Positions 22,990 to 31,121 are shown, numbered from the stretch's first letter. The stretch is DNA of 33,057 bases from Pseudomonadota bacterium (GCA_003353845.1 PIVT01000045.1:1-33057); one strand, 5' to 3'. Made by a program: numbers and translations. The notes: generated by a model from the sequence alone, not told the origin.

Positions 22990-24951
22990 CTACCTCGCTT
23001 GATGAGACTGAATCAATCGGATCATCTCGGAATCTTTATTTTTCCGGGCCAGGTCCAAGGGTCGAAGCCCACGAGCATCGGCGGCATCGAGCTGCGCGCC
23101 CAAAGTGAGCAGCTCTCGCACCGCATCAACGTTTTTCTCCCCTTCCGCAATGGCATACAGCAACGGCGTGCGACCCTCAACATCGACCTCGTTGATTTCG
23201 ACACCCGCTTCGACCATGAGACGAATCCCGGCGCGTTGGCGTTCCTGCGTCATGAACAAAGGAACCAAAGCTCGCTGAAAAACGCTCTGCCCCTCCGCCA
23301 CAAGGTGAATATTGGCCCCGGCTTTAATCAAGACTTTCATCACATCAATATGCCCGTACTGGGTAGCCACCATGAGGGGAGTGACACGCAAGGCCTCATC
23401 CGTCTCTTCGGATGCGTCGGGCGAGAGCCCCTGGGTCAATAACTTTTCAACAACTGGGCGCTTCCCTTTGGCCGCCGCATCCAGCATGCGCCTGATGGTT
23501 TCTCTGCGCACATCCTCTTCGAGATCGCCAATACCCCAACCCGCGGTGCTGCTTTCGGCAAGGCTGCGAATTTCTTCTTTCACCAGCGGAGCCAGGTGAG
23601 CCGCGATACTGCGTTCACCAGCCTCGGCAGCACATAAAAGTGCGGACACGCCCTCGGCGTTCACTGCGTTGAAATCCGCTCCTGCAGCGAGGAGTCGATG
23701 TACACATTCCGAATAGCCCGCCCTGCAAGCCAACATCAGCGGCGTAAGCCCTTCTTCATTTGCCTGTTCAAGATCCGCCCCTGCCTCGAGCAACAGCTCG
23801 ACGACCTGCTCGTCCCCTTCCCCGGCAGCAACCGCCAAGGGCACGGTCACACCACTTCCGTGTACGTCGGCGCCCTCCGCTAGTAATTCATGGACAATCA
23901 AAGGACTCCCCGCCTCGATGGCCGCAATCAATGGAGTGGTATAGCGAGAGTGTGAAACATCACCCGACAAACCCGACATCACGCTCTGCAAAGGGCCGGA
24001 AAAGACTCGAAGCTTGGATCCGAGCAACTCGTGATTCACCTGAGTCAGGGCATCACTTCCCAATCCCGAATCGCGCAGCGTGGCCGCGGCCAACTCATTG
24101 GGATTGGCACCCGCTTCCAGTACCGCAGTGACCAGCTCGATTTTATCTGTAGCGACTGCAGCAATCAGCGGTGTGCGTGAACGCTGATCGCGACCCTCCA
24201 GTCGCGGATCATCAGCGAGCAAGCTCTTTAAGCCCTCTACGTCTCTCGCCTCAATGCTCAGAAAAATAGGAGCACAGCGAGCGTCGGCCGCCTCACTGCG
24301 CGCGGGAATCAGGCTTTCTTGAGATTCCAAAGAACTGACCCGCCTTACCTTCTGCCAAGCCATCTCGATTCGATAGGCTTCTTCAAAGACCTCTTGAAAG
24401 CTGTCTGCTGTGAGGGGTTCGACGCGTTTAAACTTGGTCTGCTCCAGTTCGTGCTTCAATAACGCGTAGAGTTGGCTAACGGTCGTTCCCTTGGAGACCA
24501 CACGCCGGTTCACCAAGGAAGGCAACGCCTTCTCATTGCGCTTCGAGTTCGTCACCGTCAGCAGGCTTCCATCGTCGTAACGCACAATCAGATCGAACCA
24601 ACTCCCCTGCTCTGGCTGCTCGTAGAGAACGGCGGAACATCCTTCTTGAGGGTGTGCCAGCACGCCCATCTGGGTATCCCCCAGGTCTTTGGCCAGGTAA
24701 GCCCCGATCTTGACGAAACCCAACTCCCGGAGTTCGCGCATGGCCTTGCGCACAAATCGCTCACGCTTCCATGTCACTTGGCGCAAGGGGATCAATTGAG
24801 TTTCACAGGAAGCTTCCGTTTGCCCTGACCCGACAGACAAAGTGATGGGTTCTTTCTTTGTGTTCCAAATCGGCAGGCAGGAAAGCAGCACAGCTATGCT
24901 TCCCAGCACGATTAAAAACAACCCCAATCCATCTTGAATCAAACTTTCCAC
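22990..24951 (-). CDS. Ankyrin-repeat membrane-anchored protein
   Basis: 653 residues starting with GTG. An N-terminal membrane helix (residues about 8-27, LGLFLIVLGSIAVLLSCLPIW) is followed by a soluble about 190-residue domain of unknown family that contains WFDLIVRYDDGSLLTVTNSK and a conserved-looking LPSLVNRRVV motif. From about residue 230 a long series of ankyrin units follows, with TPLIAAV, GANPNE, VHELLAEGADVHG, VELLLEAGADLEQANEEGLTPLMLACRAGY, LAAGADFNAVNAEGVSALLCAA and further units to the end. Some units are interrupted by insertions of 30-50 residues, so the solenoid is irregular. The protein probably binds a partner protein at the envelope. It is not transferred-looking in base use. 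Confidence 0.85.
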   Translation of the reverse strand: MESLIQDGLGLFLIVLGSIAVLLSCLPIWNTKKEPITLSVGSGQTEASCETQLIPLRQVTWKRERFVRKAMRELRELGFVKIGAYLAKDLGDTQMGVLAHPQEGCSAVLYEQPEQGSWFDLIVRYDDGSLLTVTNSKRNEKALPSLVNRRVVSKGTTVSQLYALLKHELEQTKFKRVEPLTADSFQEVFEEAYRIEMAWQKVRRVSSLESQESLIPARSEAADARCAPIFLSIEARDVEGLKSLLADDPRLEGRDQRSRTPLIAAVATDKIELVTAVLEAGANPNELAAATLRDSGLGSDALTQVNHELLGSKLRVFSGPLQSVMSGLSGDVSHSRYTTPLIAAIEAGSPLIVHELLAEGADVHGSGVTVPLAVAAGEGDEQVVELLLEAGADLEQANEEGLTPLMLACRAGYSECVHRLLAAGADFNAVNAEGVSALLCAAEAGERSIAAHLAPLVKEEIRSLAESSTAGWGIGDLEEDVRRETIRRMLDAAAKGKRPVVEKLLTQGLSPDASEETDEALRVTPLMVATQYGHIDVMKVLIKAGANIHLVAEGQSVFQRALVPLFMTQERQRAGIRLMVEAGVEINEVDVEGRTPLLYAIAEGEKNVDAVRELLTLGAQLDAADARGLRPLDLARKNKDSEMIRLIQSHQAR

Positions 24952-25073
24952 GCATGGCCCTCAATACGCGGGGCAAGAGCGCCCGACACGTCTTTGAGGG
25001 TCATCGACAACTTATGGAAAAACCTTTAGGAAACAGGCTCCTAGAATAGACGGATGCCGCTTGCCGTAGCCCC

Positions 25074-26000
25074 CTACTGCCGGGGAAGCCAGGGAATGCA
25101 GCTACTTACCTTGCGCTGGTGTTCCGCGTACCCTGAGCGACGCTGCAGATTCCGCTCCTCGAGCAGTGGAATGCTGACAAAGGCGAACATCAGGGTGATG
25201 GTCAGGGGCCCGATAAAGGTCCACCAGTAGGAGCCGGGATCGGCAGCCAAAGCAAACAGGTACAGCCCCCACCAAAAGAGAAGCTCACCAAAATAATTGG
25301 GGTGCCGGGTATAGGCCCAGAGACCGGAATTCAGGATTTCCTGACCCTCTTTGCGAGTCGAGACGAAGGTGTGCAACTGGCGATCCGCTGTCATCTCAAA
25401 CCAAATTCCCAGCGAAACCACCAAGAGAGCTACGAGGTCGAGGCTGTTTAACGCATGGGTACCCGTCGACAGCGCGGGGTAAAGAACCAGACAACCCAAG
25501 AAGACTTGGATCGTTGGGAAAAAATGGATGCCCGCAAGATCAATGGCCCAATAGCGATCACCCCACTTCTCACGCAAATCAGCATAACGCCAATCTTCGT
25601 GATCCAGGCCTTGCCAGCCGCGCACCCAGTTATATGTCAGTCGAATTGACCACGCCAAAACCAACCCGGTCACCAGCATTCGCCGGGTCACACTCACTTC
25701 GTCAGTTTCGGGTGAAAAGGCCCAAAACAGGGCGATGAGCGGAGGAGCCACGCTCCAATAGGGGTCGTACATGCTTGAATTTTGAAACAACCGGCTAAAA
25801 GAAAAAATCGTGAGCGTGGCAACCAGGTCGGCGACCAAGGCGATGATGATGGTGCTTTCCGAGCCGTCGTTGACCAGCGCGCAGGCGATCCCCAAAGCCA
25901 CGGCAAAGGAGACGATGTAGGCACGGCGAACCCAGGCCAGGGAACGATCTTTATCACTTTCTACGGGAAGCTGTGCGCCCTCAGGGCTTGAATCAGTCAT
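25074..26000 (-). CDS. DUF1295 (steroid 5-alpha-reductase-like) membrane protein
   Basis: 308 residues with about seven membrane helices. Signature segments are SMYDPYWSVAPPLIALFWAF, EDWRYADLREKWGDRYWAIDLAGIHFFPTIQVF and GLWAYTRHPNYFGELLFWWGLYLFAL, the last resembling the C-terminal NADPH-binding region of steroid 5-alpha reductases and isoprenylcysteine methyltransferases. DUF1295 proteins reduce or modify lipid-like substrates, and the actual reaction is not known. The ATG at 26000 is chosen because GAGGAAA precedes it by five bases; an upstream frame to 26039 lacks one. No gene overlaps it. The 288-bp region to the next gene on the right (26040-26327) contains AT-rich promoter-like sequence but no gene. 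Confidence 0.88.
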   Translation of the reverse strand: MTDSSPEGAQLPVESDKDRSLAWVRRAYIVSFAVALGIACALVNDGSESTIIIALVADLVATLTIFSFSRLFQNSSMYDPYWSVAPPLIALFWAFSPETDEVSVTRRMLVTGLVLAWSIRLTYNWVRGWQGLDHEDWRYADLREKWGDRYWAIDLAGIHFFPTIQVFLGCLVLYPALSTGTHALNSLDLVALLVVSLGIWFEMTADRQLHTFVSTRKEGQEILNSGLWAYTRHPNYFGELLFWWGLYLFALAADPGSYWWTFIGPLTITLMFAFVSIPLLEERNLQRRSGYAEHQRKVSSCIPWLPRQ

Positions 26001-26327
26001 GGGAGTTTCCTCATTCATCCATTGCTCACGCGTCCTCACCTACACTCTCGTGACCCTAGGGCACAGCCCTTGGGGATGCACGCCCGAGCCTCTGGACCCT
26101 CTTGCGACCCAGGGGGCTCGTCTTTCAATACTAGCCTGGTCATAAGCAACACTGAGGAAGGTCATACGCACCTGGATTCCCTAAATTGAAAATATGAAGC
26201 CAACGCTTGTTAGTACCTGATTTATAAGAGCTTTTCGCCCCGCAGGTAATCAAGTAGCACTCTATTTTTCCCGATAAGTAAAAGAATACAGGAAGGTATA
26301 ACCCTTCAAATAACTGGACCCTCGACC

Positions 26328-26888
26328 ATGGAGAACAACAAATCGATTCGACAATTTTTTAGCTATGCCACGCTTGTCATCAGCACGACACTTCTTTGCA
26401 GTTGCGCCATCCCATTACGTGTCAGTGACGTCAACGGAGACTTATTCACCTCCCCGGAAGAATTAGAAGCCAAGGCCAGCAGCCTCACTGCACAAATGGA
26501 TATCCAAGAGACCTTCTCTCATCTTGAAATTGACAAGTCACTTTTTCGCAGGCTCTCCACCCCAGAGACCCAAACCTGGATCTACGGCCACTCGGAGGTC
26601 CAAGGCACCCCCGAAGACCTGGAGCGCTTCCGTATCATCATGTCAGGTTATGCCGCTTACGAACTTCCTTATAAGCGCATCGCACGCGGAGGTCGTCTAT
26701 CCTTAACGGGTCACGTCATTGTAGCCAAAGACGGCTATGACCAGCGCCTGACTTTGATCTTCAACAAGGGCCTGCTCGTAAAAGCCATCGTCGGCGGAAA
26801 TTCCACGGTGGATGACGAAGAATCGAACACCCTCTGGTCCTATGTCGGGGGCATGGCTACCAAAGCAGCCAAGGGCGTATTGCCATAA
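26328..26888 (+). CDS. Predicted lipoprotein of unknown family
   Basis: 186 residues. It has a type II signal peptide with lipobox L-L-C-S-C (Cys26, LLCSCAIP), so the mature protein is a lipid-anchored envelope protein. The mature region has alternating beta-type sequence such as VHxTPEDLERFRIIMSGYAAYELPYKRIARGGRLSLTGHVIVAKDGYDQRLTLIFNKGLLVKAIVGG, resembling a small outer-membrane assembly-like or BamE-like beta fold, but I cannot name a family. A later stretch mentions a Trp-containing C-terminus (LWSYVGGMATKAAKGV). It is separated from the ion-channel gene by 72 bp on the same strand, so co-transcription is possible. The ATG lacks a strong ribosome site. Confidence 0.75.
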   Translation: MENNKSIRQFFSYATLVISTTLLCSCAIPLRVSDVNGDLFTSPEELEAKASSLTAQMDIQETFSHLEIDKSLFRRLSTPETQTWIYGHSEVQGTPEDLERFRIIMSGYAAYELPYKRIARGGRLSLTGHVIVAKDGYDQRLTLIFNKGLLVKAIVGGNSTVDDEESNTLWSYVGGMATKAAKGVLP

Positions 26889-26960
26889 AGCGACCCGGCC
26901 ACAAACGCCTGGCACGCAATTCATTAGCGATTCAGAACATCGGACCATACAATTCAGCCG

Positions 26961-27800
26961 ATGGAAAATTCAAATCAGACTGCGTGGAAACAGCGCACCT
27001 ATCGAATCATTTTCGAAGCCGACACCTTTGCGGGCAAGCTCTTTGACATCGTCCTCATCGGTGTGATCTTCACCAGCATCATTGCGGTCATGCTCGAGAG
27101 TGTCACCTCGCTACAGAAAGTTTACGACCCCTGGTTCCAGATTGCCGAGTGGGCCATCACTGCCCTCTTTACCGTGGAATACGTCGTACGCCTCTCCTGC
27201 GTACGCAACCCCCTTCGCTACGCCGTTAGCTTCTTCGGCATCGTCGACCTTCTGTCCATCCTGCCGACTTACTTGAGTTTGCTCTTCCCAGGAACGCAAT
27301 CCCTGGTCGTTATTCGCGCCCTACGGCTCCTGCGCATTTTCCGAGTGCTCAAATTGACCCCCTACCTCAAAGGGGCCAACGTACTCGTAGTAGCTCTGCG
27401 CACCAGCCGACATAAGACCATCGTCTTCCTTGTATCCATTCTGGTCTTGGTCCTCATTTTGGGTTCCGCCATGTACCTGGTGGAGAACGGACAGGGCAGT
27501 GGATTTACCAGCATCCCACGCTCCATGTACTGGGCGATTGTCACGATGACCACGGTCGGTTATGGGGACATCATCCCCAGCACTGTCCTGGGCCAGATCA
27601 TCGCTTCTTTCGTGATGATCTTGGGCTATGGGATGATTGCGGTACCCACTGGCATCGTCACGGCTGAAATTGTTCAAGCCGCCGGTGTAAGAACCATCAC
27701 GACCAGAGCTTGTCCCGAATGCTTTACCGAGGGGCACGAGAAGCGCGCAGACTTTTGTAAAAACTGTGGGGAACCCCTCATCCCCATGGCCAGCGAGTAG
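26961..27800 (+). CDS. Voltage-gated-type potassium/ion channel subunit with zinc-ribbon tail
   Basis: 279 residues with six membrane helices. S4 carries regularly spaced Arg (VVIRALRLLRIFRVLKL, residues 117-132), and the pore contains the selectivity filter T198-V-G-Y-G-D203. This is the Kv-type bacterial channel layout of KvAP/Kch relatives and would form a tetramer for K+ flux across the inner membrane. The S4-S5 linker is LKGANVLVVALRTSRHKTI. The C-terminus contains two CxxC pairs (C251, C254 and C266, C269), a zinc-ribbon that probably binds Zn2+ and may gate or assemble the channel. It follows the lipoprotein gene and is convergent with the HExxH gene. Confidence 0.93.
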   Translation: MENSNQTAWKQRTYRIIFEADTFAGKLFDIVLIGVIFTSIIAVMLESVTSLQKVYDPWFQIAEWAITALFTVEYVVRLSCVRNPLRYAVSFFGIVDLLSILPTYLSLLFPGTQSLVVIRALRLLRIFRVLKLTPYLKGANVLVVALRTSRHKTIVFLVSILVLVLILGSAMYLVENGQGSGFTSIPRSMYWAIVTMTTVGYGDIIPSTVLGQIIASFVMILGYGMIAVPTGIVTAEIVQAAGVRTITTRACPECFTEGHEKRADFCKNCGEPLIPMASE

Positions 27801-27804
27801 CCGA

Positions 27805-27836
27805 CCCAAGAACGGCTTGGGCCTTCACCCCTTTTT
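27805..27836 (+). terminator. Possible terminator after the ion-channel gene
   Basis: Inverted repeat cccaag/cttggg (27805-27810 and 27816-27821) with a 5-base loop, followed ten bases later by ctttttcttc. It lies in the short gap between the convergent channel and HExxH genes. The stem is short and the T-run is displaced, so the call is tentative. Confidence 0.4.
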
Positions 27837-28505
27837 CTTCTTCGCTTTACCACCCGCACCGTTGCGCTCAATCAAGGCGAAGGGAACATCAAACAAAGAA
27901 CCATCTACAATACGTTTCACGAAAGCACGCGTACGCTTCGGCCGAAGCACCAGCGCTTGAAACCGACCGAAACGTTTTCCATCCACCATCACCAACTCTC
28001 CCAACTCAGGCGCCCCGGCCTTACGTCGATGCTTTCCCGGCGGATGTTTGTCGATGGAGAAATCAATGGCCTCGGCTGGCAGCGGAAGAGAGTAAATGCC
28101 GTAAGCCATCCAACACAGCTCGCGCAACACTTCCTTGAATTCCTTTCCATGCGGCTGCCGCTCCCCTCCCGCACGAACGGTCACCACATGATGAGCAAAC
28201 TCGTGCAAGACCGTCGCCACATTGCACCCGCGCGGACCAATGACCATGCGCTGCTTGTCATAGTGATAACGCCCGAACATTTGACCGCGAGTTGAGAACT
28301 CAATCGATGGCATGGGCACAGAGAAAATCAGTGAGAGTCGCTTCAATAATTCTTGCGCTTGGGTCTCGTCTTCCAAGCAAATCGATTGCAACGCATCGGT
28401 AAGGAATTGCAAACCGAATTCACCACGAACAGGCTTATTGTCTTTGATCGCGGTCTCGTCAGAGACTGCGGCAACCTCGCTGGATTCCAGGCTTCGTTTT
28501 TTCAC
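27825..28505 (-). CDS. SprT-like HExxH zinc-metallopeptidase-like protein
   Basis: 226 residues. The metal motif is H101-E-F-A-H105-H106, with a probable third ligand His119 in QPHGKEF, the HExxH...HG.xF arrangement of SprT-like and related putative metallohydrolases. The N-terminal 50 residues are polar, and the C-terminus contains a basic linker and a Lys run (GGKAKKKKG) suggesting nucleic-acid contact. The start is GTG at 28505, sharing GTGA with the stop of the upstream membrane gene, so the two are translationally coupled. Eukaryotic Spartan relatives cleave DNA-crosslinked proteins; bacterial function is unclear and should not be assumed. Confidence 0.75.
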   Translation of the reverse strand: MKKRSLESSEVAAVSDETAIKDNKPVRGEFGLQFLTDALQSICLEDETQAQELLKRLSLIFSVPMPSIEFSTRGQMFGRYHYDKQRMVIGPRGCNVATVLHEFAHHVVTVRAGGERQPHGKEFKEVLRELCWMAYGIYSLPLPAEAIDFSIDKHPPGKHRRKAGAPELGELVMVDGKRFGRFQALVLRPKRTRAFVKRIVDGSLFDVPFALIERNGAGGKAKKKKG

Positions 28506-28918
28506 GATACCTCCGAAAGGTCCGGAGAGCGCCTTCGCTCCATCAACAAGAGGACAAGACCCAGCCCACCCACCGCGACAAAACCCAAGCTACACAGAAC
28601 TGCGCCGAGTCCTCCCGTCGCATCAGGCATGGCGTACTGAAGATGTGGAGGCGCCCCTTTCAACAAGCCCCAAGTGCCGTAGAAAAAGCTGATCAACGCA
28701 ATGCTCCGAGTCCTGGTCGGCGTTTCCAACTGGGGAAAAGCCACCGCCGCGCTGGCAGTGAGCAGCACTCCCCCCAACAAACCGAGAAACCCGAGCGATT
28801 TGATCACAGCCGAACCCGCTTGCGCCACGCTTGACGCCAGTACAACCCCCAACCCAAAAGAGCACAAACCCTCAACAAGCAAGAGCCCCGCCATCAGGAT
28901 GTACAACACTCTCGTCAT
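28502..28918 (-). CDS. Small integral membrane protein, family unknown
   Basis: 138 residues with about four hydrophobic segments: VLYILMAGLLLVEGLCSFGLGVVL, IKSLGFLGLLGGVLLTASAAVAF, a weaker IALISFFYGTWGLLK and LGAVLCSLGFVAVGGLGLVLLL. It has a short charged C-terminus. I do not recognise a family. The start is ATG, and it shares a 4-bp overlap with the downstream HExxH gene, so the two are probably made together. The promoter region (28919-29019) holds an 8-bp triple repeat. Confidence 0.7.
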   Translation of the reverse strand: MTRVLYILMAGLLLVEGLCSFGLGVVLASSVAQAGSAVIKSLGFLGLLGGVLLTASAAVAFPQLETPTRTRSIALISFFYGTWGLLKGAPPHLQYAMPDATGGLGAVLCSLGFVAVGGLGLVLLLMERRRSPDLSEVS

Positions 28919-28934
28919 TGCGCACTCCGTTATT

Positions 28935-28958
28935 CACTTACACACTTACACACTTACA
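28935..28958. repeat. Three perfect tandem 8-bp repeats
   Basis: cacttaca occurs three times without interruption (28935-28942, 28943-28950, 28951-28958), followed by cac. It lies in the short promoter region upstream of the membrane/HExxH gene pair and downstream of the TetR gene. Confidence 0.8.
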
Positions 28959-29019
28959 CACGAAAGGGATAGCGCCGAAAGAATGGCAGCGAAGGGGCTC
29001 TCGACCAAAGACCAGCCGG

Positions 29020-29643
29020 CTATTTAGCTTGTGCACCCAAGAGGAAAAAATCAGTTAATTCCTCGGCACTTGTCAGGCAGGCATCGTCTTCGGGCCTGTG
29101 CAATTGTGCAGTGACAGCGCCGGCCACCAGTTGCGTCAAGTACATGGCAAATTTCGCTGCATTGCCCTTTCGAAACTCACCGGCCTCCATCCCCTTTTCG
29201 AGAATCTCAGCCACAAAGCCACCATAGTCTTCGACTTCGCGCCGAATTTCAGCGGAAGAAACGCTGGTACCGAAGGGACTGATATCGGGTGCCCCGTGGA
29301 GTGCCTGCCGAAAGGCTTGATGGTCAACGGCGTGCCCCATGGTCTCGCGCACGAGACTTCGCAACTGTTCGGTATAGCCACTCACCGATTGTGCGCTCTT
29401 GCGCAGACGATCCATCATCTGATCGTGTTCTTCGGCAAAGGTTCGGGCCAGCAACTCATCCTTGTTCTTGAAGTACAAGTAGAGCGTACCTTTGGCGACC
29501 CCTGCTTCTTGCGCGATCCGATCCATGGAAGCGTCGGGATAACCCACCTCCATAATCACACGCCGAGCAGCATCAATGATCTCCCCCGTGCGGAAGACCT
29601 TGAGAACCTCATCTCTACTTTGCGAACTTGCGTCAACAGGCAC
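29020..29643 (-). CDS. TetR-family transcriptional regulator
   Basis: 207 residues. The N-terminal helix-turn-helix is clear (ASMDRIAQEAGVAKGTLYLYFKNKDELLA, residues about 36-64); the remaining about 140 residues form a helical ligand-binding/dimerisation domain with Cys near residue 195. TetR proteins repress efflux or lipid-metabolism genes until a small ligand binds. The start is GTG at 29643, with GGGAG about eight bases upstream. It lies 101 bp downstream of the SDR gene on the same strand. The SDR and ferredoxin genes upstream may be targets or may merely be neighbours. Confidence 0.9.
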   Translation of the reverse strand: MPVDASSQSRDEVLKVFRTGEIIDAARRVIMEVGYPDASMDRIAQEAGVAKGTLYLYFKNKDELLARTFAEEHDQMMDRLRKSAQSVSGYTEQLRSLVRETMGHAVDHQAFRQALHGAPDISPFGTSVSSAEIRREVEDYGGFVAEILEKGMEAGEFRKGNAAKFAMYLTQLVAGAVTAQLHRPEDDACLTSAEELTDFFLLGAQAK

Positions 29644-29744
29644 CCATCACTCCCACTTTCCCCAAAGTCCATTCCCCAAAAAATGAGCACCTCAGAGACT
29701 GAAGTGTACCTCTCCACCCCTATAAAACCAAGCCTGACCGAGGT

Positions 29745-30515
29745 TCACTTGGGTGGCATACGCAGTGCTCCATCGAGGCGTATGGTTTCGCCATTCAGCA
29801 TGGGATTGCTCACGATATGCGTGCACAAAGAAGCAAATTCCGCGGGAACACCAAAGCGGTGAGGAAAGGGGATGTTGGAAATCAGCGCATCTTGCATGGG
29901 TTGAGGCGCGAGCAACATGAGGGGGGTGCCGAAGAGACCGGGCGCAATGGTATTGCAACGAATCCCTGCCTTGGACAAGTCACGTGCAATGGGAAGCGTC
30001 ATGGCAACCACACCGCCCTTGGAGGCCGCATAAGCCACCTGACCAATCTGCCCATCGAAAGCACCAATGGAGGCTGTGTTGACGATGACCCCGCGCTCGC
30101 CGTGCTCGTTGGGTTCGTTCTCCAGCATTTTCGAGGCTGCCAAACGAAGTACGTTAAAGGTTCCAATGAGATTGATCTCAATGACCAATTTAAAATTATT
30201 CAAGTCGAAGGGCGTTCCATCCCGAGCCACCGTTCGCCCGACAGAACCAATGCCCGCGCAGTTCACCGCCACGTGAAGTCCTCCGAAGGCAGCGTGGGCT
30301 TTATCGACAGCACGACTCACTTCATCGGGATCCGTCACATTGGCTGCCACGGCAATGGCAGCGTCACCGATGTCGCTCGCGACAGCTTCGGCCTTTTCCT
30401 GATTGAGATCCAGCACACACACTCGAGCGCCTTCAGCCGCCAGGGCGCGGGCCGTCGCCTCCCCCAAGCCAGAGCCACCCCCAGTCACCAAGGTACCCAG
30501 TCCATGAAGATCCAT
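29745..30515 (-). CDS. SDR dehydrogenase, HSD17B10/3-hydroxyacyl-CoA dehydrogenase type II-like
   Basis: 256 residues, classical short-chain dehydrogenase. NAD loop T11-GGGSGLG, NCAGIG, VNTASIGAFDGQIGQVAYAASKGGVV (catalytic Ser149, Tyr162, Lys166) and IAPGLFGTPLM, which matches mitochondrial type II 3-hydroxyacyl-CoA dehydrogenase (HSD17B10) closely. Members oxidise 3-hydroxyacyl-CoA in branched-chain and fatty acid breakdown and some act on hydroxysteroids. The ATG at 30515 follows AAGGAG by seven bases. The upstream ferredoxin gene ends in its own terminator, so this gene begins a new unit, probably with the TetR gene downstream. Confidence 0.93.
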   Translation of the reverse strand: MDLHGLGTLVTGGGSGLGEATARALAAEGARVCVLDLNQEKAEAVASDIGDAAIAVAANVTDPDEVSRAVDKAHAAFGGLHVAVNCAGIGSVGRTVARDGTPFDLNNFKLVIEINLIGTFNVLRLAASKMLENEPNEHGERGVIVNTASIGAFDGQIGQVAYAASKGGVVAMTLPIARDLSKAGIRCNTIAPGLFGTPLMLLAPQPMQDALISNIPFPHRFGVPAEFASLCTHIVSNPMLNGETIRLDGALRMPPK

Positions 30516-30558
30516 TGTTTGACTCCTTCTCAACTCAAAAGATTTGCAATGCTCGCCT

Positions 30559-30611
30559 GAAAAAAACAACAACCCTTCCCTGCCATCGATGAAGGCCTGA
30601 GAAGGGTCGTT
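30559..30611 (-). terminator. Rho-independent terminator of the ferredoxin gene
   Basis: Stem 30568-30577/30602-30611 (aacaaccctt and aagggtcgtt, one mismatch) with an inner ccttc/gaagg pair. In the minus direction it is followed by a run of seven T (complement of 30560-30566). It lies between the ferredoxin stop and the SDR start. Confidence 0.75.
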
Positions 30612-30647
30612 GAAAGAGTTCTTTCATTTCCGAATTAAAGAACGAAG

Positions 30648-30998
30648 TTAGCCTTCGAGTCCCCACGTCTTTTTATTGGCCTCGACGTCATCGGGGTCCG
30701 GCGAATCGTGCTCACTGATTTCGGGAACCTCAAATTCGTCGCTGCCAGCAATTTTGGCGTTCAAATCGACGTCGTCTTGGAACACCTCGGGAACTTCCTC
30801 GTCCTCGTAAATCGCCTCCCAGGGGCACTCAGGTGCGCATACACCACAATCGATGCACTCCTCGGGGTCGATGTAAAGTTGGTTGGGAAAAGCTTGTTTA
30901 TCGTCACCCGTGTACTGCTTAATGCAGTCGACCGGGCAAACGGCCACACAGGCTCCGTCGACTTTGTCGCGGCACAATCGGGTAATCACTAAGGGCAT
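30648..30998 (-). CDS. fdxA: 7Fe-type [3Fe-4S][4Fe-4S] ferredoxin with acidic tail
   Basis: 116 residues starting MPLVIT. The first cluster motif is C9-x7-C17-x3-C21-P-x2-C25, lacking the Cys two places after C9 that would make a second 4Fe cluster, so a [3Fe-4S] cluster is expected. The second motif is C-I-D-C-G-V-C-x3-C-P, a [4Fe-4S] site. This is the FdxA/ferredoxin I layout of bacterial 7Fe ferredoxins. The last about 50 residues are very acidic and low-complexity (DDVDLNAKIAGSDEFEVPEI), longer than typical. It would carry low-potential electrons in the cytoplasm. It is divergent from the Rrf2 regulator across a region with two dyads. Confidence 0.92.
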   Translation of the reverse strand: MPLVITRLCRDKVDGACVAVCPVDCIKQYTGDDKQAFPNQLYIDPEECIDCGVCAPECPWEAIYEDEEVPEVFQDDVDLNAKIAGSDEFEVPEISEHDSPDPDDVEANKKTWGLEG

Positions 30999-31044
30999 CC
31001 GTCTCTCTCCTATACCTACGCGGTAACGCTGAAAATTAGGCCGG

Positions 31045-31063
31045 GGATCTTAGAACGAGATCC
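31045..31063. promoter_or_regulatory. Dyad between ferredoxin and Rrf2 genes
   Basis: Perfect 6-bp inverted repeat ggatct/agatcc with spacer tagaacg; neighbouring bases partly extend the symmetry. It lies midway in the 123-bp divergent intergenic region, so it could be an operator. Function is inferred only from position. Confidence 0.35.
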
Positions 31064-31079
31064 TGGCAAACGCTCGTTT

Positions 31080-31104
31080 TCTATACTTGACTAAACAGTA
31101 TAGA
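31080..31104. promoter_or_regulatory. IscR/Rrf2-like operator upstream of the Rrf2 gene
   Basis: Perfect 7-bp inverted repeat tctatac/gtataga with an 11-base spacer that contains ttgactaaaca. The stretch from ATACTTGACTAAACAGTATAG resembles the type 1 IscR box in having ATA, then TTGACT, then AGT, but with spacing one base shorter. It overlaps a TATACT sequence that could be a -10 element. The regulator gene starts only 17 bases downstream, suggesting autoregulation. Confidence 0.55.
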
Positions 31105-31121
31105 ATCCTATCCTCTGCGCA

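Noticed and set aside
26214-26248. tacctg/caggta inverted repeat with 23-base loop before the lipoprotein gene
   Set aside because: The stem is only six base pairs with a long loop, no better than chance.
31087-31106. TTGACT...TAGAAT as a sigma-70 promoter
   Set aside because: The spacing is only eight bases, too short for a normal promoter; the sequence fits better as an IscR-like operator.
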